NCBI GenBank assembly: GCA_036362985.1 | Contig: JAYGXS010000004.1 | Coordinates: forward strand, 39,283,626-39,347,625 | Source of the DNA: Ligula intestinalis | Taxonomy: Eukaryota; Platyhelminthes; Cestoda; Diphyllobothriidea; Diphyllobothriidae | Direction: 5' to 3' | DNA: 64,000 nt | In this document: positions 13,401-21,892 of the stretch, one piece after another | Layout: each line of letters opens with the position of its first letter | Numbering within the stretch: position 1 is the stretch's first letter | Notes under the pieces: generated by a model | Told to the model about the DNA's origin: nothing | What the model saw: the letters and a program-made list of their open reading frames with translations, nothing else | Database searches by the model: none | Translations under genes and position numbers: made by a program

Positions 13401-16400
13401 CCAAGAAATGTCTTCGGGTATGAGATTTAGCCAGTTTTTACTTGCTTACGGCCTGTAAATTTTTTTAATCTTCGGTTTTTGCGTAAGAATTATCTTCCTT
13501 TTTAATATTTTGGTTCAGCGAAATAAAAAAGTCAGTGTTTAATAGAAAGTCCTTTGCATAGAGAAAAATCTATAAAGAAACTTCTTTGCCCCCCACTTGT
13601 GCGAGATGTCAACCTCTTATTTCGGACAATGCGCTCATATTAATAACTGAGAATGCTGTGCTTGTAACTGGAAAACTCTAAAAGTCCATAGTACCTCACA
13701 AACTATGTTTTAATCCTAGAAAATCGGCATAGAACACTTTCCTGCGGAAAAAACTGTGATTAAGGATAATATTTCAGTTGACGAACTTCACACAAACCGT
13801 CAGCAGCGAAAAAAAAAACTTTCGCCTGGCAGATGCTTGACTTGGCTTTAACTAAAGAATGTGAACAGTGAACCCGAGTTTGGTTGACAGCGACGAGTGT
13901 GTCTACATTTTATGTTTCTCAGTGCTGCATTTGAATACTTCGAAAAACGGACCAGCTCAAAAGTAACTGATTTAGTTCTAAGTGGGGCTCAAAGATTCGG
14001 TCTCGACTTTTATTCGAAATTACGACTATTCCCTATGGACTTATTCTTATTTCTACCGCAGAGAGAATATTCAAGAAGATATAACTGAAAGGAAAATGCA
14101 TTGTCTTTTTTTTTAGATCGTTCAAGTTTTCTCGACTGCTGTCACTTACACCTAACGAAGCAGGGGAAGTTTAAGATATAAAGCTAAGAAAGTTTTTTGA
14201 TTCGTTTTACTGATACTCGATGGGGAAAGGACCCCAAAAGTTTTCTGACGTACTTAGGAAGGTCGTACTAAAGTAGGTACCGAACCATTTTGAACCATAA
14301 TGACAGTACTGCGGAAATGTATTACCAAACTGAGCTAACGTGATATAAACCATGTTCATAGTCTCCAAAATACGTAACAACGCCAATATAGCAAAATAAG
14401 ATAAATGGGGATTATTCTGTTCGAGGATTAAGAACTTGTTCATTGATTAATCAAATTACTGGTAAGACACTAGAATACGAGCCCACTCTTGAACCTTGCG
14501 CTAATTTCTGAGAAGATTAGTGTTAGCGTTCAGCTTGGAGGTAGGGTTAGGCTAGGTTTTTGTTTATTGTTGGGGTTAAGGTCAGCGTTAGAGTAAGCTC
14601 GAAAATAAAGACTTAAGTTAAGTTTAGAGCAAAAATGAAGGTGAAAATTAGGGTTAATGTTCAGGTTATCTTTAGGACTCGGGAATATTTGCATTAACTG
14701 GACTCTTAAGGTTACCACTGGTGCCTACTCCCAGGCCTTACCGAAATGCTTTCCGGAAAAAGGCTTAAAAGGCCTTCAAATATAGATCGTTACAAACTCT
14801 ATTTTGTATTCCCATGGGTTTTGAGATAAGATAATGCTAGAGGGTGTAAACTAAGGTGAGGGGTCCGCATTATCTCTCGCCAATGAAAAAGTCCAGCGTA
14901 GGGATTACTCGTACAGCATTGATGGTTGTTTCCATATTGAAAAGGTAAGGCATTAAGGCATAAAATCAAAGCTACCCTAGGTAAAATACTTGTTTGCATG
15001 TATATTTGTCAAACGACAAACACTTACGTATCAACTTCGGTTTCAACCTGAGGTGGCTTTTCGGCATGCCTTTTCTGAGTGCGCTTGAGCTGATTAACGG
15101 GTGCAGAACGCAATGTCTTTATTTCAGCTCTTACTTGTGACGAACCTATTCCACAATTAGTAAGTTGCTGAACGTGCAAGTTTAGCTATCATACTTAGCC
15201 AATAAGACCTTTCCTGTATGTCTACCTTCGATTACTGCTAAAGCAGGATATGGGAATTTATGTGAATCTCTGTCCTTCTTTCTCTTATTGTCATTTTTCA
15301 ATTTTTCAACTATTTTTGACTATCGCCTTAGTTTATCGTAGTTTAGTCACTACATTCTAGGTTTGCGTTACGTTTTTTTCTAACACATTTTGTTCAATTT
15401 TAAGGCATTGACTGTTGTTTACATTACATACTTCATCAAACTTCTCTTCAATAATGTTGACAGATAAAAATTACTGAAGAAAAGTTTGATAAAGTATGTA
15501 ACGTTAACAACAGTCAATGCCTTAAAATCGAACAAAATGTGTTAAAAAACGTAACGCAAACCTAGAATATAGTGAGTGGACTACGATAAACTAAGGCGAT
15601 AATCAAAAATGGTTAAAAAATGAAAAAATGACAAGAAGGGAGAGAAGGACACAGAGAGATATATATCTCATCTACCTTGAATGGAGGGACAACGAAGAAA
15701 TTAAATTTAAAAGCGACAGCTTATCGGTGAGCTAGGTGAAACTTACTCAGAGCTTTCCGGAATTTTTCATATTTAATATTTTGAGAAAATACGCAGCGAT
15801 CAATTTTAAGTTAAACACATAATGAAAAGTAAATGTGCACTTTTAATTCATTTTAATGGTCATATCAAATTTAACTGGAAGCAATAACTCACCGTAACCG
15901 TGAGATCCTGCATTAGCACATTGTGTTCTATTTGAGGGACTTGTAGGGCAAGTAGATTCGAGCCAATACTTGCAGGCCTAGTAACCCCCACACAAACGGT
16001 CATTAATCGATTAAAACTGGTTATCATATTAGCTCCTTTTCAAAAAGCAAATAATCAGTTTAACACTTGTGAGGTTATTTTCTTTAAAGTTGTATATTTT
16101 ACAAATAATGTTGAGTTAATTTTATTCATTTAAAGGATGGAAGGACAATGAAATGAAAAGGACAAAATCTGTCATTTGACCTGACAAACAGCCAATTTAA
16201 ATATTAATCATGAAAAGATGTTCAGTAACTTTTACGCGGTTTGTATTACCTTTGATTCAGAACGTTCGGTTTGGTTAATTCATTTTCTCTTGCATTCATG
16301 GCTCCTGTTTAAATTTCAAAAAACGGTAAGTTCAATAACAATTCAATATTAACAAGTGTAGAAACATCGTATCGGTTTAATTTGATTTTGATTTTTTTAT

Positions 16401-19018
16401 AACCCCGGTAAAAAAATCTGCTAGAAAATATATGAAAATGCCAAACGTTCCATATATCCTTGACGTGTGATCGAATTAAGCAGACTTTCCTTTACTTCGG
16501 ACAAAGTAACTGAACTATTATGCATGCGATCGAGTGCAGTATTAACAAAAAAAGTATTCAAAAAGCTACTGTGTTATATATTTTTGCAGACTTATGCGTA
16601 ATTGGAGTCCAAATTTGCGAAAATATGATTGTGTTTCGTCCAAGAAGAGTCGTACAAAAATACGGAAGATTGAAAAATGAAATAAATTACTCTTTAATGA
16701 TATAAAACTATTGTCTTTATTTCTTTCTATTTTGATCATACTAATTTGAGGCAGCGACAAATCCTTAAGACGCTTCTGCAAAGTTGGACCTGGTGGAATA
16801 ATAGCCCCACAATGCAGTGCGTTGTATTAAAGCTAAACCACATGTTCGCAGAAAATGCACTTGACGCAAAAACAATGATGTTCGTCACCTGACCAACATG
16901 TTGGTCAGGTGACAAACATCATTATAGACTTTTAGAAAAAACACTATCCGGAGGTACTTTACAGTGAATTGGAAAAAAATTAGGTTGAACTTGTGTTTTT
17001 ATAATGAAATGGGAAAATTGAAGTCCAGGGATGCCTTTTATATATGTGAATTTGATACTTGCCCAAATCTTCCAGAGTTAGCGTATCGCGTCTACGACTA
17101 AGACAATCGCGCTTATATCCTGAAACGGATGATTGAGAAGGCTCCTCCGTTTTTTGACTCGATAAACTCGACTGACTGATGGTTTGTTCGAAGGAATCTG
17201 AGACCGTATTGCTGTGACCGCCGTATAACTCTGAGCGATCATAGTCATTTATTGAGTAGGTTGCTGTACGAATATCCAAAAAATATTAATGTTCTAACCT
17301 TGTAAGATAGTATGTCGAGGATTATTTGTTACGCAATCGCCGACAGGTGAAGTACACCGTCGTATCTCCGGTACGTCAAAAAAATCTGACATCAAATATG
17401 AGATTCAAAATGCTACGGAAAACTGTTTCAAGGTTATTTTTAGTGCAGACAAATGCTTGGCATCCATCAAGTTGGAGGCTCATATTATAAATTTAAAAAT
17501 TCAAATAATTCTGGGTCTCCACTTATATCCGAAGGGATTAAAGGTAAAACTTAACCCTCATCAGTCACATAAAAGCAGAGATTTGCAAGTGGCATTGGGA
17601 TATCAGTAATGCTGTGCGCCATGGACGAATTGATGGACGCGTTACGATAACCATGTTCTACTTAATATCCCTAAACCTTTGTTTAGGCTAACAAATTACA
17701 ATTAAACAATCCTCAAGTGTTGTTCGCGCACGCCAAACACTGAGGAATTACATGGGAGTAGACTGTCTTCTTCAGGTGGCTGAGTTCGTTGAATTGGCAG
17801 AAACGACACACCTCCGAGGTCACCCATGCAAAATTTAGAATCAGCATGCCAAACTAGAAGTGTCGGCCATATTCTTCTCCCACCGGGTCATTGAAACCTG
17901 GAAAAAACTTCCTTCGTCAGTTGTCCTTGCTGAAGCCCTAATAGCAAGTGGGATTCTACGGGAGTTCTACGGGAATCCTAGATTTCCACAAAATGGGATC
18001 CTACGGGAAGTCTACGTGCAACAATTGTAGGCTTCTACGGGAATCCTTCATTGGCTCCACAATGTATACCCTCAATTTTCCGCCGGAAAGGGGGTACCTA
18101 CTTCATCGCGAAAACCCCCCATTTTCGAAACGCGGCAATATATAACTTTTTTAAGACAGTTGATATTAGAAAAGTGTATGATATGTAAAAAAAATAGGGT
18201 AAAAAATATTAATGTACAATAAGTAGGTTTGAAGGCGCGTTATACAGTCTTCTTAATTAAGAATTGTGCTGTGGAGAGTTGGTGGCGAAAAGAAGGCTGT
18301 ACTAGCGGACGTTCCCGGCCCACCGTCGTCGTCCGGGTCATGCTCATCTATAAAACATTGACTATTAATGCAAAGTTTATGATGGGTGAAATCAGTTCTG
18401 GAGGTTAAAGCGTTTAAGTAACTCACTCAGAAACCGGGAACGTTTGGGGATTACGGATTTCCCCCTGTTCAGTCGCTTGTAGGCCTTCTTGAAAGTCTTA
18501 ATGAAGGCTTTCTTAATTCCAGCCCTGTCATAATTGTTTGAAAGACACCAGGTGGAAGAGACTTCTGCGTTAGGAAGTGTTTCATCAGAATACAGTAATA
18601 CTTATCTGTTACGAGGTAGTGCAGTGGCGATTTTTCGAAAGCCCTCTTGGGGCTGTCGAAGTAAGTGCCCGTGTAATTAAGTTCGGCTGTGATACTATAA
18701 GCAAACAGGGCCTTGATTCCTCTTTAGAGTCTGAGCTGGTGTCCGAATTTCCATATGTTGCAGTGCAGATTGAATCACTATATACCGAATCTTCGTCAGA
18801 TTCCGATGTGGTCGACCAAGCTTTTCTGTCGGCCTCCTCAATTTTTTGCAATAATGCATGATAATTGCGTTTAGCTCTCCTCCAAACGGTACTCCTGTGT
18901 GTAGGTTTCCACATACTACAAAAAATTCCATATAAGACTTTAGGCCACATAAAAATCGAGAGCATTCACAGCCAACTTACGCGTCCAGCAGTGCACGTGC
19001 GATATGACAGAATACCAT
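1180..19018 (-). CDS. Multi-exon coiled-coil protein gene (partial, runs off left edge)
   Basis: I reconstructed this gene from splice sites, not from similarity, and I do not recognise the family. On the minus strand, exons at 17263-17063, 15145-15028, 13223-13005, 8231-8174 and 1428-1180 stay open. Their phases fit at every join (1, 2, 2, 0), and the last exon ends in phase 0 on a GTGAGT donor, so more exons lie beyond the window. Four weaker exons upstream (19018-18981, 18915-~18623, 18564-18427, 18347-18303) could supply the start. The predicted protein is Ser/Asp-rich and then basic at the N-terminus, Ser/Thr-rich in the middle, and Glu/Leu/Arg-rich with heptad-like spacing in exons 7-9, which suggests a coiled coil. 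Introns reach 6.7 kb and are full of transposon relics. Function unknown. The exon chain is inference; the splice motifs and open frames are seen directly. Confidence 0.5.
2430..2985 (-). repeat. ~550 bp dispersed repeat, minus copy (inverted partner at 10,465-11,010)
   Basis: The reverse complement of this stretch matches 10,465-11,010 almost base for base; for example TGTGGTACGAGTCTGAGAC and the CpG-rich GGCGCGCGCAGACAGG appear in both. An 80-codon frame is open in both copies, but its peptide matches nothing I know and the opposite strand is also open, so I read it as a repeat rather than a gene. Weaker similarity continues past both ends. A shorter motif from it (GCGTGCCACACACGACCTGG and variants) recurs near 38,185, 41,572, 41,868, 56,708 and 63,268. 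Confidence 0.75.
3130..3295 (-). repeat. SINE-like dispersed repeat copy
   Basis: This stretch is closely similar to 44,915-45,085: both contain CCACTC(A/G)TCCGTCCAT, TTGCCATTAGAGC, CTCGAGC and a CGGCT(G/A)GGATATA block, then a GGCAAAGACAT-like block. Part of the same series is in 6450-6665. Orientation is inferred from the tRNA-like member at 6870. Non-coding. Confidence 0.6.
3395..3790 (-). pseudogene. Mariner-type transposase fragment (degenerate)
   Basis: Read on the minus strand, the segment gives GVVHVQFVPYDITVNQHFYL, then a stop, then LFQHGNVPTHMAF and a PCLPDLTPRNLLLLLRIKENL-like tail. These correspond to the middle and C-terminal catalytic blocks of mariner transposases (GVVHxEFVPxGxTVNQ, then HDNAPAHTA, then PYSPDLAPCDFFLFPxLK). 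The HDNAP aspartate is replaced (HGNVP), the third catalytic position (APCD) reads TPRN, and a stop splits the frame near 3665. The protein would be inactive. The N-terminal half and terminal repeats were not found. It sits in an intron of the minus-strand gene. Confidence 0.8.
3800..6440. other. Intronic stretch without recognisable genes
   Basis: This lies within the large intron between candidate exons at 8174 and 1428. Open frames are short and of random composition. I see no RNA gene, no clear repeat unit and no transposon domain. A CG-richer patch is present around 5,640-5,780, with no function I can assign. Confidence 0.5.
6450..6665 (-). repeat. SINE-like dispersed repeat copy
   Basis: Contains GATCGCTGAGGGAATTCACT, CTCGAGCCCTGCC, CCCGGCAAAGACAAGAGACA and GGAATGGCC followed by a T-rich block. 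The last part is the reverse complement of the ATTCCGGTCTCC...TTTGCCGGG block at 7000-7025. It ends about 200 bp before that opposite-oriented copy, so the two form a head-to-head pair in the intron. Confidence 0.6.
6870..7035 (+). repeat. tRNA-derived SINE copy (best preserved head)
   Basis: The 5' part reads GGCTCAAGGGTAAAGCGCTG, then ~35 bases, then GAGTTGAACCTCGG. This layout resembles the A box (TRGCNNAGYNGG) and B box (GGTTCGANNCC) of an RNA polymerase III promoter in a tRNA-related SINE. The body continues with GGTTGGATATAACTGGCTGA and ATTCCGGTCTCC. It is not a functional tRNA: the acceptor stem does not close. Poor match to the B box suggests an old, probably silent copy. Confidence 0.6.
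7040..8170. other. Intronic stretch without recognisable genes
   Basis: AT-rich sequence in the same intron, immediately downstream (on the minus strand) of the 58 nt exon at 8174-8231. No open frame with convincing composition, no repeat family recognised, and no RNA gene seen. Confidence 0.45.
8174..8231 (-). CDS. Exon 8 (58 nt microexon-like) of the coiled-coil gene
   Basis: The donor GTG then GTAAGT is a full consensus; the acceptor is a T-rich tract ending ATTAAAAG. The 58 nt read as the last base of a codon plus 19 codons: L-K-E-G-L-L-E-R-A-R-E-A-R-P-T-K-D-A-V. Phase matches the exon at 13223-13005 (ends in two bases of a codon) and the exon at 1428 (starts at a codon). Because 58 is not divisible by three, skipping it would shift the frame. 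Dispersed inverted repeats lie in both flanking introns. Confidence 0.55.
8555..8725 (-). repeat. SINE-like dispersed repeat copy
   Basis: AGAATGGCCATTTCTAGCTT, then CAGTCACCAGCTAGTCATAC, are the reverse complement of the body at 690-850 and 6960-7030. The 67-codon frame through it is incidental. It lies in the intron upstream (on the minus strand) of the 58 nt exon. Confidence 0.55.
8805..8945 (-). repeat. Diverged SINE-like repeat copy
   Basis: GGAACTCACTCGTATCGCTC followed by CCTCATTCTTGGGCCC is a diverged version of the series at 6455-6520 (GGAATTCACTCTTCC, then CTCATTCTCGAGCCC). The rest of the family sequence fades out. Boundaries are approximate. Confidence 0.4.
8950..10460. other. 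Intronic AT-rich stretch
   Basis: Two plus-strand open frames (9223-9582, 119 codons; 9920-10363, 147 codons) cross this stretch. The first is Lys/Arg-rich because the DNA is purine-rich (a GA-rich run at 9470-9481). The second has no recognisable domain. Both lie antisense inside the intron of the minus-strand gene, and neither is flanked by convincing gene signals. I treat them as chance frames. Confidence 0.4.
10465..11010 (+). repeat. ~550 bp dispersed repeat, plus copy (inverted partner at 2430-2985)
   Basis: This is the opposite-oriented copy of 2430-2985. Shared landmarks include TGTGGTACGAGTCTGAGAC near the start and GAGCGAGGCTGCAATGGCTC near the end. An 80-codon frame from 10487 is preserved in both copies with few changes, but both strands are open and no known domain is present. 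It lies in the intron between the exons at 13005 and 8231. Confidence 0.75.
11075..11260 (+). repeat. Dispersed repeat (CACGCGCAAGT family)
   Basis: Landmarks are CCACCTGCGTCCGAGTCCGC, then AATCTACTATTACTTCAAAC, then TAATTCACGCGCAAGTAAC. The same order is seen at 11,880-12,040, partly at 19,680-19,770 and 44,040-44,110, and inverted at 41,400-41,460. It follows directly on the 550 bp repeat and may be part of one longer element. Confidence 0.55.
11880..12040 (+). repeat. Dispersed repeat (CACGCGCAAGT family), diverged copy
   Basis: ACCACTTGCGTCTGATTCCG, then GTTGGTGAACCCAGAG, then CACTAATTCACACACAAATC parallel the copy at 11,075-11,260 about 800 bp upstream. Divergence is substantial. No coding capacity. 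Confidence 0.5.
12050..13000. other. Intronic stretch without recognisable genes
   Basis: No plausible exon, repeat unit or RNA gene seen. It immediately follows (on the minus strand) the donor of the exon ending at 13005. Confidence 0.4.
13005..13223 (-). CDS. Exon 7 of the coiled-coil gene
   Basis: 219 nt. The acceptor used is CCTGCCAG before CATGTC, because its phase completes the codon left open by the exon at 15145-15028. An upstream alternative acceptor (near 13,263) is also open but out of phase with that exon. The peptide begins Ser/Pro/Thr-rich and ends with VELHQELTRLRALFE and a YERQDLEIQLERTKE stretch, a clear heptad-like coiled-coil pattern. The donor GTAGGC is weak. The join to the exon at 8231 keeps the frame. 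Confidence 0.5.
13265..14530. other. Intronic stretch without recognisable genes
   Basis: AT-rich sequence between the exons at 13,223 and 15,028. Short open frames at 13897-14088 and 14207-14443 have no recognisable domain. Nothing supportable. Confidence 0.4.
14535..14710 (+). repeat. Degenerate telomere-like (GGGTTA) repeats
   Basis: The run holds GTAGGGTTAGGCTAGG, GGGGTTAAGGTCAGCGTTAG and AATTAGGGTTAATGTTCAGG. These look like decayed GGGTTA hexamers. Stretches of the opposite sense are present at 61,252-61,445 and 62,275-62,345. Flatworm telomeres use TTAGGG, so this could be an interstitial telomeric remnant or a minisatellite that resembles one. Confidence 0.45.
15028..15145 (-). CDS. 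Exon 6 of the coiled-coil gene
   Basis: 118 nt: two bases, 38 codons, two bases. The acceptor ends GTGGAATAG before GTTCGTCAC; the donor is GATAC then GTAAGTG, very strong. The peptide is basic and polar (RAEIKTLRSAPVNQ, then KRTQKRHAEKPP). The start phase matches a GC-type donor on the exon ending at 17063, and the end phase matches the exon starting at 13223. Confidence 0.5.
15270..15655. repeat. Foldback element (long near-perfect inverted repeat, MITE-like)
   Basis: The left arm (about 15,270-15,455) and right arm (about 15,468-15,653) are reverse complements with few mismatches. For example GGTTTGCGTTACG on the left pairs with CGTAACGCAAACC on the right, and GCATTGACTGTTGTT with AACAACAGTCAATGC. 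The loop is about a dozen bases. It has no coding capacity. It resembles a foldback or palindromic MITE. It lies in the intron 125 bp upstream of the exon at 15,145. Confidence 0.85.
15660..16870. other. Intronic AT-rich stretch
   Basis: Strongly AT-rich, with no convincing exon on either strand. Open frames at 16520-16705 (plus) and 16566-16781 (minus) overlap each other and have random composition. Confidence 0.4.
16874..16923. repeat. 50 bp near-perfect palindrome
   Basis: The centre lies between 16,898 and 16,899. The inner arms GTCACCTGACCAACA and its complement are perfect with no spacer, and the outer arms extend to 25 bp with one mismatched pair (16,883 against 16,914). In RNA it would make a hairpin; in DNA a cruciform. 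It lies about 140 bp past the donor of the exon ending at 17,063. Confidence 0.95.
17063..17263 (-). CDS. Exon 5 of the coiled-coil gene (GC donor)
   Basis: 201 nt. The acceptor TTCGTACAG is preceded by a T-rich tract. The peptide is Ser/Thr-rich (SFEQTISQSSLSSQKTEEP) and ends DTLTLEDLG. The exon can end on GG then GCAAGT, the usual form of a rare GC-AG intron, which gives the right phase for the exon at 15,145. An alternative GTATCA donor 4 bases further would break the phase. Not a known domain. Confidence 0.5.
17948..18052 (+). repeat. Short imperfect tandem repeat (TTCTACGGGAATCC)
   Basis: The core TTCTACGGGA recurs about four times (17,953; 17,964; near 18,000; 18,033), interleaved with GGGAATCCTA or GGGATCCTAC forms. 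Units are irregular. Non-coding, inside an intron. Confidence 0.55.
18303..18347 (-). CDS. Exon 4 candidate (acidic segment)
   Basis: The acceptor TGTTTTATAG precedes ATGAGCATG, and phase 1 matches the exon ending at 18,427. The peptide is EHDPDDDGGPGTSA. Two donors (after 18,324 or 18,303) keep phase 1 for the exon at 17,263. If neither is used, the frame stops about 15 codons on. Small and uncertain. Confidence 0.35.
18427..18564 (-). CDS. Exon 3 candidate (basic segment)
   Basis: The acceptor CTAACGCAG precedes AAGTCTC and the donor is CTGA then GTGAGT. The peptide is strongly basic (KKAFIKTFKKAYKRLNRGKS), possibly a nuclear or nucleic-acid contact segment, though that is a guess. The frame upstream is closed by a stop, so the acceptor must lie here. 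Phase to the exon before is unresolved. Confidence 0.4.
18623..18915 (-). CDS. Exon 2 candidate (Ser/Asp/Glu-rich)
   Basis: The acceptor TTTTTTGTAG before TATGTGG is strong. The peptide has a basic start (TVWRRAKRNYHALLQKIEEA) and then an acidic serine-rich run typical of casein-kinase-2 type sites (STTSESDEDSVYSDS). I could not find a donor that fits the exon at 18,564, so the 3' boundary (here placed near the frame's end) is not certain. A missing small exon is possible. Confidence 0.4.
18981..19018 (-). CDS. Possible first coding exon of the coiled-coil gene
   Basis: ATG at 19,018, then 12 codons (MVFCHIARALLD) and two bases, ending on the strong donor GCGTAAGT. Phase 2 fits the exon at 18,915 (one base to finish the codon), with a 65 bp intron between. 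The start is a choice by frame and phase only. Upstream frames are closed by stops. Confidence 0.35.
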
Positions 19019-19049
19019 CCAAACTTGCCACCACCGACAGCGGTTAAAT

Positions 19050-21555
19050 TAGCCAATCAGATTCAACGTATTGAAGATCAAACGCAGTGACCAATCCTTT
19101 TGCTGACATTTAAGCCAATGAAACATGAGATATTGTGTGTGCATGAGTTGACGGGACCACAGGGCTACAAATTGCTATTAGGGAGGCGTTAGCGCATGTA
19201 AAAGAGGACTCTATAATAATTTACTTGCTGGTCATATATTTGGTAGACAGCAATGATTTATGCAATGTGTACATAACTTTGAAGCAATTGCATTATTTAA
19301 CATCATCTAGCCATTAATAGAGTTTTCAAAGGCTCTGCCTATTTCCCTTATATGTACTGAATTATAACAAAGATAGAAAATAGCTCCTGCAGGGACAGGA
19401 ATCGAGACAAAGCTGGACAATTTCATGTGCAAAAATGATAGCATAAGTAAACAGGGATGTAGGCATGTGATACAGAAGTATGGTGGGGGAACGCTTATGG
19501 CAAAACCATTTTCGAAAGGAAAACATTTGGTTTGGGGTGGACATTCGGTTCAGTAAATTTCACCCGTGCCCTTAAGAGCATTTTTTACTTTCTGGGACCC
19601 AGTCAGGCTTTTTAGCTGCAACCGACGGTGCCAAAGCACAACTTGGGTCTTCTCCGCTCTATTTTGATGCTAGGATCAGCTGGGTAGATGTAACACAAGT
19701 CTACCATCATTTTAAACTAATCCACGCCAAAGTCACCGTTTCCACACCACCAGTCCTAGGAGCACGCGATTAGTCTCGTTGAACTTGACGATCAAACTCT
19801 TGCGTCGTATCCCACAGAAATGAAAATGAATGTATATTAACGTTTGCTCTGTGTTTTAAGTACTTATATGGTCATCAATAATATACTATATTTTTTCTTG
19901 ATGTGAAGGATCTGGTAAGCTTTTTATATTATTTTGCACACTCCCCCCTTCAGGTTTAATATATGTGCCTTATTAACGAAGTATCACGCCTACAAATTAG
20001 ACGACAGAATAATCTTTAATCTCCTTTACTGTGTCTTCATAAAGACCCTCTTTGCGTACAATATTGTCCCCAACTTAAAAAAGCTCGGTGATCTATTATC
20101 GCAAATAAAGGACTTCTGACAGGCCGATCATTATTTGAGAAAATGGACAAGGCGAAGTCAATTGCAATAGAGGTTGTGATTTAAGTCCCTCTGGAATTTC
20201 CATTCAGACCCCTTACTATTAAGTTTTTAATCAGTTGTCTCAGAAGAGTCGTGTGCTATGACGCGAAATTAGGCCTGAAAAAGATGACTGGCCACAGAAC
20301 CGTAGCTTTTTAGCTTGCTTCGCGTGCTTTTTTCATTACCGAATACTGGACTGGCACTCTAATTTCCGATTTGACGCCCGCTATCGATAATTTTAGTTTA
20401 AACCGACAAGATCGCGTTGAAAAACGTGACGGTGTTTTTCTTCTTGGTATCCATTCTTTGGATCAAACAGTTTTCAGTTTACTATATATAGTTACAGTAG
20501 GTGTTCTTACTCATGAAATTTAATAATTTTCTCAATAAACTCCCTGTTATGCCCAATCAGCCCAAGCCACGGCCCGTAAAGTTTGCTGAAATAAGCTAAT
20601 GACTGTTCCTCAAAATAGGACATATTGCGATTTATCAAGTAATACAACGTGGTTTAGAAATACCAGCTTATTAAGAAAGGCGAAAAATAAAAATCGGGTA
20701 TGCTAGGTAGACTTTAACTTTAACTGTAGAGCAAACTTGGTCATACAATAAACCGCGTGAATAAAGCAACACGAGTATACTTACGCTGGAAAATAATCGT
20801 TTTGTAAAATTTTCGGTTATATGCTTACATATTACGTACATTGTAATGTGTGGCTGTTACCGAACAGCCCAAATTTCGAGTATGTATTCCAAAACAGTTT
20901 CATGGGGATTGTCGGTTGTTTCTTCTGTTTATAAATTTCCTGATTTAGGTTGGACTAAGGCAACCAGACTTTCGTTTGATTTTATCGACCAGGAGTAAGA
21001 TGTTTCGTAAGATTACATGTTGACATGCCGATCATTGACTTATAAATTTAAATGGGATTTTCAGGTGCGATCATAAACACATCATTTTGTTTACACTAAA
21101 AGAACTTTCCTTTTGTCAGATTTCTTTGTAATTATTTTGGGGTTTCAATTACGATGAAGTTCAGATTGTTCTTGAAATTGTGATTAACACTTTACGATTT
21201 TCTCTGCCTTTTGTCGATTGGCCCTACCTAAGGAATAAATTCCATGTGCTTACCAAAGCCTTCCAAATAAGTTATTAACTAAACGCATTAACCTTAATAA
21301 TGATTTTTCAAACAGACGTTCTTATGCAGCCGTCTTTTTGGGTCGTGGGTTTAGAATCACCCCACAAATGTCAAGTCATTGCCGAGAAAATGAACGTCAC
21401 AGTAAAAGTCGCGAATGAATATGCTTAAGATTGATTTAAAAATTTTCTATGACAAGTTACCCCTTCAAAGGCGCTTTAGTTAAATATTTCGGCATCGAAA
21501 ATTAGTGTTCCCCACCCACACCGCCTGCCTACGTTGAGAGTGGTGGGCATCGGAG
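19050..21555. other. AT-rich stretch without recognisable genes
   Basis: No open frame here is persuasive. One old repeat is present (19,680-19,800). The rest is AT-rich and shows no repeats or domains I can name. It could hold the promoter of the minus-strand gene (if its start is at 19,018), but no motif stands out. Confidence 0.4.
19680..19800 (+). repeat. Dispersed repeat (CACGCGCAAGT family), diverged copy
   Basis: ACAAGTCTACCATCATTTTA, then AACTAATCCACGCCAAAGTC and AGCACGCGAT, parallel the copies at 11,180-11,250 and 44,060-44,135. Non-coding. Confidence 0.5.
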
Positions 21556-21892
21556 GCGAACCTTTTACATGGATTGATCATTTCCTCGCCCGTCATTGCC
21601 AAGTTGCGTGACAAAGATTAAGCCCCACAGCCACCGAGAGTGGATTTCTTCAGGGTCCAGTGCTCGTACCAACACACTCTCTCTTGCTAACTTACGATTG
21701 TGTACTGGAATTCGACTGTGAGTGTGCCACTTTTGTGAACCAAAATCTAACCCTCGACCTCCCAGTCGGTGGTTTGCGGGCAACGCAAGGAAGCTCACGG
21801 CAAACAGACGGCAATGGCAGGTAACACCGGGGACGTCATCTGTAACAAAATTCCAAAGAAACTTCATGGACAATACGAATATCATGGATCTC

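Noticed and set aside
16881..16905. CCTGACCAACATG as an Alu-like or primate contaminant signature
   Set aside because: Only 13 bases match, within a palindrome; the flanks have nothing in common with Alu.
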